Source of the DNA: Thermoleophilia bacterium UBA5186
Lineage (GTDB): Bacteria; Actinomycetota; Thermoleophilia; Gaiellales; Gaiellaceae
Length of the DNA stretch: 7,668 nt
Reading direction: 5' to 3'
Assembly (NCBI GenBank): GCA_002413095.1
Contig: DHWI01000005.1
Location: 54,172-61,839, forward strand
The notes under the pieces are model-generated. The model searched no databases. It worked only from the letters and a program-made list of their open reading frames with translations, and had not been told where the DNA came from. This document shows, one piece after another, positions 5,781 through 7,668 of this stretch (position 1 is its first letter; each line of letters starts with the position of its first letter). Both the position numbers and the translations under genes were made by a program.

Positions 5781-5968
5781 GTCATTCTTTGCGCACGCTT
5801 GAGAGATGGGTCGGGTGTCTCGAGCGACACCCAGTTCGACCCGCGCACCGGCCGCCGTGCCTGCAGCGGGTCGCCGACGAGGCGATAGAGAGCGCCGAGC
5901 GGTACGACGATTAGAAAATAGACGACTGCCGCGAGTCGCGCGCCCATCCCGGGCGGAGTGTAGTGCAC
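5777..5968 (-). CDS. Short SxtJ-like membrane protein
   Basis: From GTG 5968 the gene encodes 63 residues and ends with TGA 5779..5777 inside the TTG start of the carbamoyltransferase. Residues 11-31 (LAAVVYFLIVVPLGALYRLV) form one transmembrane segment, followed by GDPLQARRPVRGSNWVSLETPDPS. This matches the C-terminal half of SxtJ-type proteins that accompany carbamoyltransferases, where a TM helix with a Pro is followed by a Gly-Asp-Pro-Leu-like turn and a Tyr/Asn-Trp-Val motif with a Pro-rich end. Typical SxtJ proteins are about twice as long and have additional N-terminal helices, so this is a short or reduced form. An in-frame ATG at 5947 would give MGARLAAVVYF, also a plausible start. 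The tight overlap suggests co-translation and perhaps membrane anchoring of the enzyme. Confidence 0.75.
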   Translation of the reverse strand: MHYTPPGMGARLAAVVYFLIVVPLGALYRLVGDPLQARRPVRGSNWVSLETPDPSLKRAQRMT

Positions 5969-6039
5969 GCCGTCGGCGATCCCGCGCAGTGAGCGGCGCG
6001 AGGACCTTGCGCACCGTGCTCGCCGAACCGATGCGCCTA

Positions 6040-6201
6040 CTAGACCTCGAGTCTCAAGGCGACCCAGAGTCCGGCAAGGGCGCCGAGAGCGGTCGTGGCG
6101 ACCGACGCGAGCGAAAGGCCGGAGCCCCCCCAGAGCGTCGGAACGAAGCCGCCCACGAGGCTTCCCATACCGATGCAGATTCCGAAGAGCGAGCGCACCA
6201 T
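6040..6201 (-). CDS. 53-aa glycine-rich two-helix membrane protein
   Basis: From ATG 6201 to TAG 6042..6040 the frame encodes 53 residues that are almost entirely hydrophobic. Helix one spans about residues 5-24 (LFGICIGMGSLVGGFVPTLW) with Gly at 7, 11, 13, 17 and 18. A short GGSG turn follows, and helix two spans about 30-50 (SLASVATTALGALAGLWVAL). Two tandem stops (TAG TAG) close the frame. The hydrophobic, helix-turn-helix pattern is hard to explain by chance in one frame of GC-rich DNA. No good ribosome binding site precedes the ATG. It lies 71 nt upstream of the SxtJ-like gene on the same strand and may be the first gene of the operon. No specific family or function is recognised. Confidence 0.65.
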   Translation of the reverse strand: MVRSLFGICIGMGSLVGGFVPTLWGGSGLSLASVATTALGALAGLWVALRLEV

Positions 6202-6384
6202 ATTCGGATCGGCGCTGCGGAGGAACGCCTTGAACGCACCGTCACGCGAGCCTAGACAGACTCGCCTGCGCTACGGTCGGCGGTGAGCGCGCTGCAATGC
6301 GCGCCTTCGGTCTGCTTCGACGACAACGAGCCATCGCGTGGCCTTGTTTGCGAGTCGGAAGCCGTTCGATGAGACTAGTAATCC
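6202..6384. other. Divergent intergenic region with a GC hairpin
   Basis: Promoters for the leftward membrane-protein/carbamoyltransferase genes and the rightward TPR gene should lie here, but I see no convincing -35/-10 pair on either strand. GCGCGC (6287-6292) and GCGCGC (6299-6304) form a 6-bp hairpin with the loop TGCAAT. A 29-codon plus-strand frame (GTG 6283 to TGA 6372) shows nothing recognisable. Confidence 0.4.
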
Positions 6385-6477
6385 GTGCGCATCGTCCGGG
6401 TGCGGAACAAGAACTTCGGAAACCTTGTCGGACCGGCCCAGGCCGAGGTGCCGACGCTCCAGCCGGAGATCACGTGA
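6385..6477 (+). CDS. Possible 30-aa peptide overlapping the TPR gene start
   Basis: GTG 6385 follows an in-frame TAA (6379-6381), and the frame ends with TGA 6475-6477, which overlaps the GTG start of the TPR gene in a GTGA junction. The peptide would read VRIVRVRNKNFGNLVGPAQ and end in EVPTLQPEIT: a basic, beta-like N-terminal half and a Pro-rich acidic end. There is no strong ribosome binding site (GATGAG about 10 nt upstream), and GTG 6400 is an alternative start. It may be a leader peptide that couples translation to the TPR gene, or a chance frame. No family is recognised. Confidence 0.3.
   Translation: MRIVRVRNKNFGNLVGPAQAEVPTLQPEIT
6465..6468 (+). promoter_or_regulatory. Ribosome binding site that fixes the TPR gene start
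   Basis: GGAG in the context CCGGAGATCAC lies 5 nt before GTG 6474. The next in-frame candidate, TTG 6492, has no such site at a proper distance. Confidence 0.6.
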
Positions 6478-7668
6478 CGCTCGCGTGTGCATTGGAGCTT
6501 CGCGCTCGCTGTGATTACCGCGGCGCACTAGCCGCGCTCGCGCAGGCTGAGGACGCGCCATCGTTGATTGAGCGTTCGCGCCTGAACGAGGACTTCGGCG
6601 ACTACGAAGCCGCGGGGCGTGATGCGGAACGGGCCGTCGCGCTCGCCAAGGGTACGCCCCTGATCGCCTCGGCGTTGACGCGGATCGCGGGCGTCGCGCG
6701 TGCGCAGCGCCGACCGCGCGAGGCGGAGCGGATCCTCCGGGGCGTGTCCGGCACGGAGCCAGTCGTGGAGCGTGCCGCGGCACTCGAGGAACTCGCACGC
6801 CTCGACGAGGCCGAAAGGCTGTTCCAATCGGCGGAATCCGACGACGCGCGCGTACTTTTCGCCGTGCGTATGGGTCTCGGGGGCATAGCCCGGAGCCGCG
6901 GTCACTATGACGAGGCCGAGCGCGAACTGCGGACCGCGATCGCGGAGGCGGAGGCGAGCTTCGGCACGAGCTCGCTGGAAACCGCCGCGGCTCTGAATGC
7001 GCTCGGAATGGTTTTCAAGTACAGCGGACGGTTCGATGAAGGCGTCGAGCTCTACCAGCGTGCGCTCTCGATCCTGCAACGGACCGTCGGCGAAGAGCAT
7101 CCCGACGTCGCGTCGATCTACCACAACCTCGGTGGGCTCGAGCACGCGCGGCGTAACTTCGAGCAGGCGGAGCCGTACGCTCGGCGCTCCGTCGAGTTGC
7201 GCCGCCGGGTGGCGGATGCCGGTGACCTGGCCGTGGCCGAGGACGAGGCGGCCTGGGCGTCGATCCTGCACGCGCTCGGCCGCGACGACGAGGCGGAGCG
7301 GCTTCTGCTCGGCGCGATCGGGGTGCTCGAGCCGACCCTCGGGCAGGACCACCCAGAGGTCGCGGCGGCCTGGAATAATCTCGCCGCCATCGCGCACCGG
7401 CGAGGCGACTACGACACCGCCGACCAGGCCTACCGCCGCGCCCTCGAGGCAAAGGAACGAGCGATCGGGCGCGAGCACCCGGCGGTCGCGATCACCCTGA
7501 ACAATCTGGCCGTCAACGCACGCAAGCGAGGAGACATCGAACAGGCGGCGGCGCTATACCGCCGAGCGCTCTCGATCCTCGAAGGCCGAGTGGAAGCCGA
7601 CCACCCCAACCTCTTGCTCACCCGCCGCAACTACGCGAAGGTGCTCCAGGCCACCGGGCGGGAAGAAG
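6474..7668 (+). CDS. Kinesin-light-chain-like TPR repeat protein (C-terminus beyond window edge)
   Basis: From GTG 6474 the frame is open to the window end, giving 398 residues without a stop. Residues about 1-120 hold degenerate TPR-like helix pairs (CDYRGALAALAQAED, RPREAERILRG, ARLDEAERLFQSA). From about 130 on the units are about 42 residues long in the kinesin-light-chain style: GHYDEAERELRTAIAEAE, GRFDEGVELYQRALSILQ, GEEHPDVASIYHNLGGL, GQDHPEVAAAWNNLAAIA, GREHPAVAITLNNLAVNA and EADHPNLLLTRRNYA. The recurring HP-x-VA-x-x-x-x-NLA signature is diagnostic. Such arrays are protein-interaction scaffolds; in bacteria they are often found in regulatory, NLR-like or CHAT-protease proteins, but no effector domain is visible here. 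No signal peptide or membrane helix is seen, so it is probably cytoplasmic. It is divergent from the carbamoyltransferase operon and has no evident link to it. Confidence 0.9.
   Translation, partial: MTLACALELRARCDYRGALAALAQAEDAPSLIERSRLNEDFGDYEAAGRDAERAVALAKGTPLIASALTRIAGVARAQRRPREAERILRGVSGTEPVVERAAALEELARLDEAERLFQSAESDDARVLFAVRMGLGGIARSRGHYDEAERELRTAIAEAEASFGTSSLETAAALNALGMVFKYSGRFDEGVELYQRALSILQRTVGEEHPDVASIYHNLGGLEHARRNFEQAEPYARRSVELRRRVADAGDLAVAEDEAAWASILHALGRDDEAERLLLGAIGVLEPTLGQDHPEVAAAWNNLAAIAHRRGDYDTADQAYRRALEAKERAIGREHPAVAITLNNLAVNARKRGDIEQAAALYRRALSILEGRVEADHPNLLLTRRNYAKVLQATGREE

Noticed and set aside
5781..6014. N-terminal extension of the carbamoyltransferase from GTG 6014
   Set aside because: The extension is Arg-rich, has no similarity to the family and overlaps the SxtJ-like gene. 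The conserved N-terminus begins at TTG 5780.
6528..7478. Minus-strand frame of 316 codons opposite the TPR gene
   Set aside because: It is an antisense shadow of a clearly coding TPR frame with the expected repeat signatures.

Overview
The window is high-GC bacterial DNA with strong third-position G/C bias in its genes. The gene types suggest an actinobacterium, perhaps a Thermoleophilia-like soil lineage: a secreted protein with an Ala/Lys/Arg-rich helical segment, a small secreted cupin, and kinesin-light-chain-type TPRs. That lineage guess is inference; no rRNA or other marker gene is present.

Left third (1-2855): a loose region of single genes separated by repeats. A secreted multidomain protein, probably an M6-like metalloprotease, runs leftward off the edge (724..1). 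Then come a small secreted cupin (minus strand, 1276-1746) and a DUF1801 protein (plus strand, 2098-2493). These two genes sit between three related repeats in the order repeat A - cupin - repeat B - DUF1801 - repeat C. A and C align without gaps over 125 bp (102 of 125 identical). B shares only their leading motif and then becomes its own long imperfect palindrome. A 28-nt motif starting GGGTTNGAAAG occurs five times in this region. I did not recognise the repeat family; it looks like a MITE, REP or cassette-boundary type of element.

Centre (2856-6201): a compact leftward gene group, in transcription order: a 53-aa two-helix membrane protein (starts 6201); a 63-aa SxtJ-like membrane protein (starts 5968); a full-length NodU/CmcH-type carbamoyltransferase that starts at TTG 5780 inside a 4-nt TTGA overlap; an SGNH/GDSL-type protein that overlaps the carbamoyltransferase end; and a 40-aa coupled microprotein that starts in a 1-nt TGATG overlap. 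The last four genes are probably one operon for carbamoylating (and perhaps otherwise modifying) a surface glycan or small molecule at the membrane. The substrate cannot be read from this window. A strong hairpin at 2797-2821 lies between this operon and the convergent DUF1801 gene.

Right end (6202-7668): a divergent gene for a cytoplasmic kinesin-light-chain-like TPR protein begins at GTG 6474 with a clear ribosome binding site and runs off the window. A possible 30-aa peptide frame overlaps its start by a GTGA junction.
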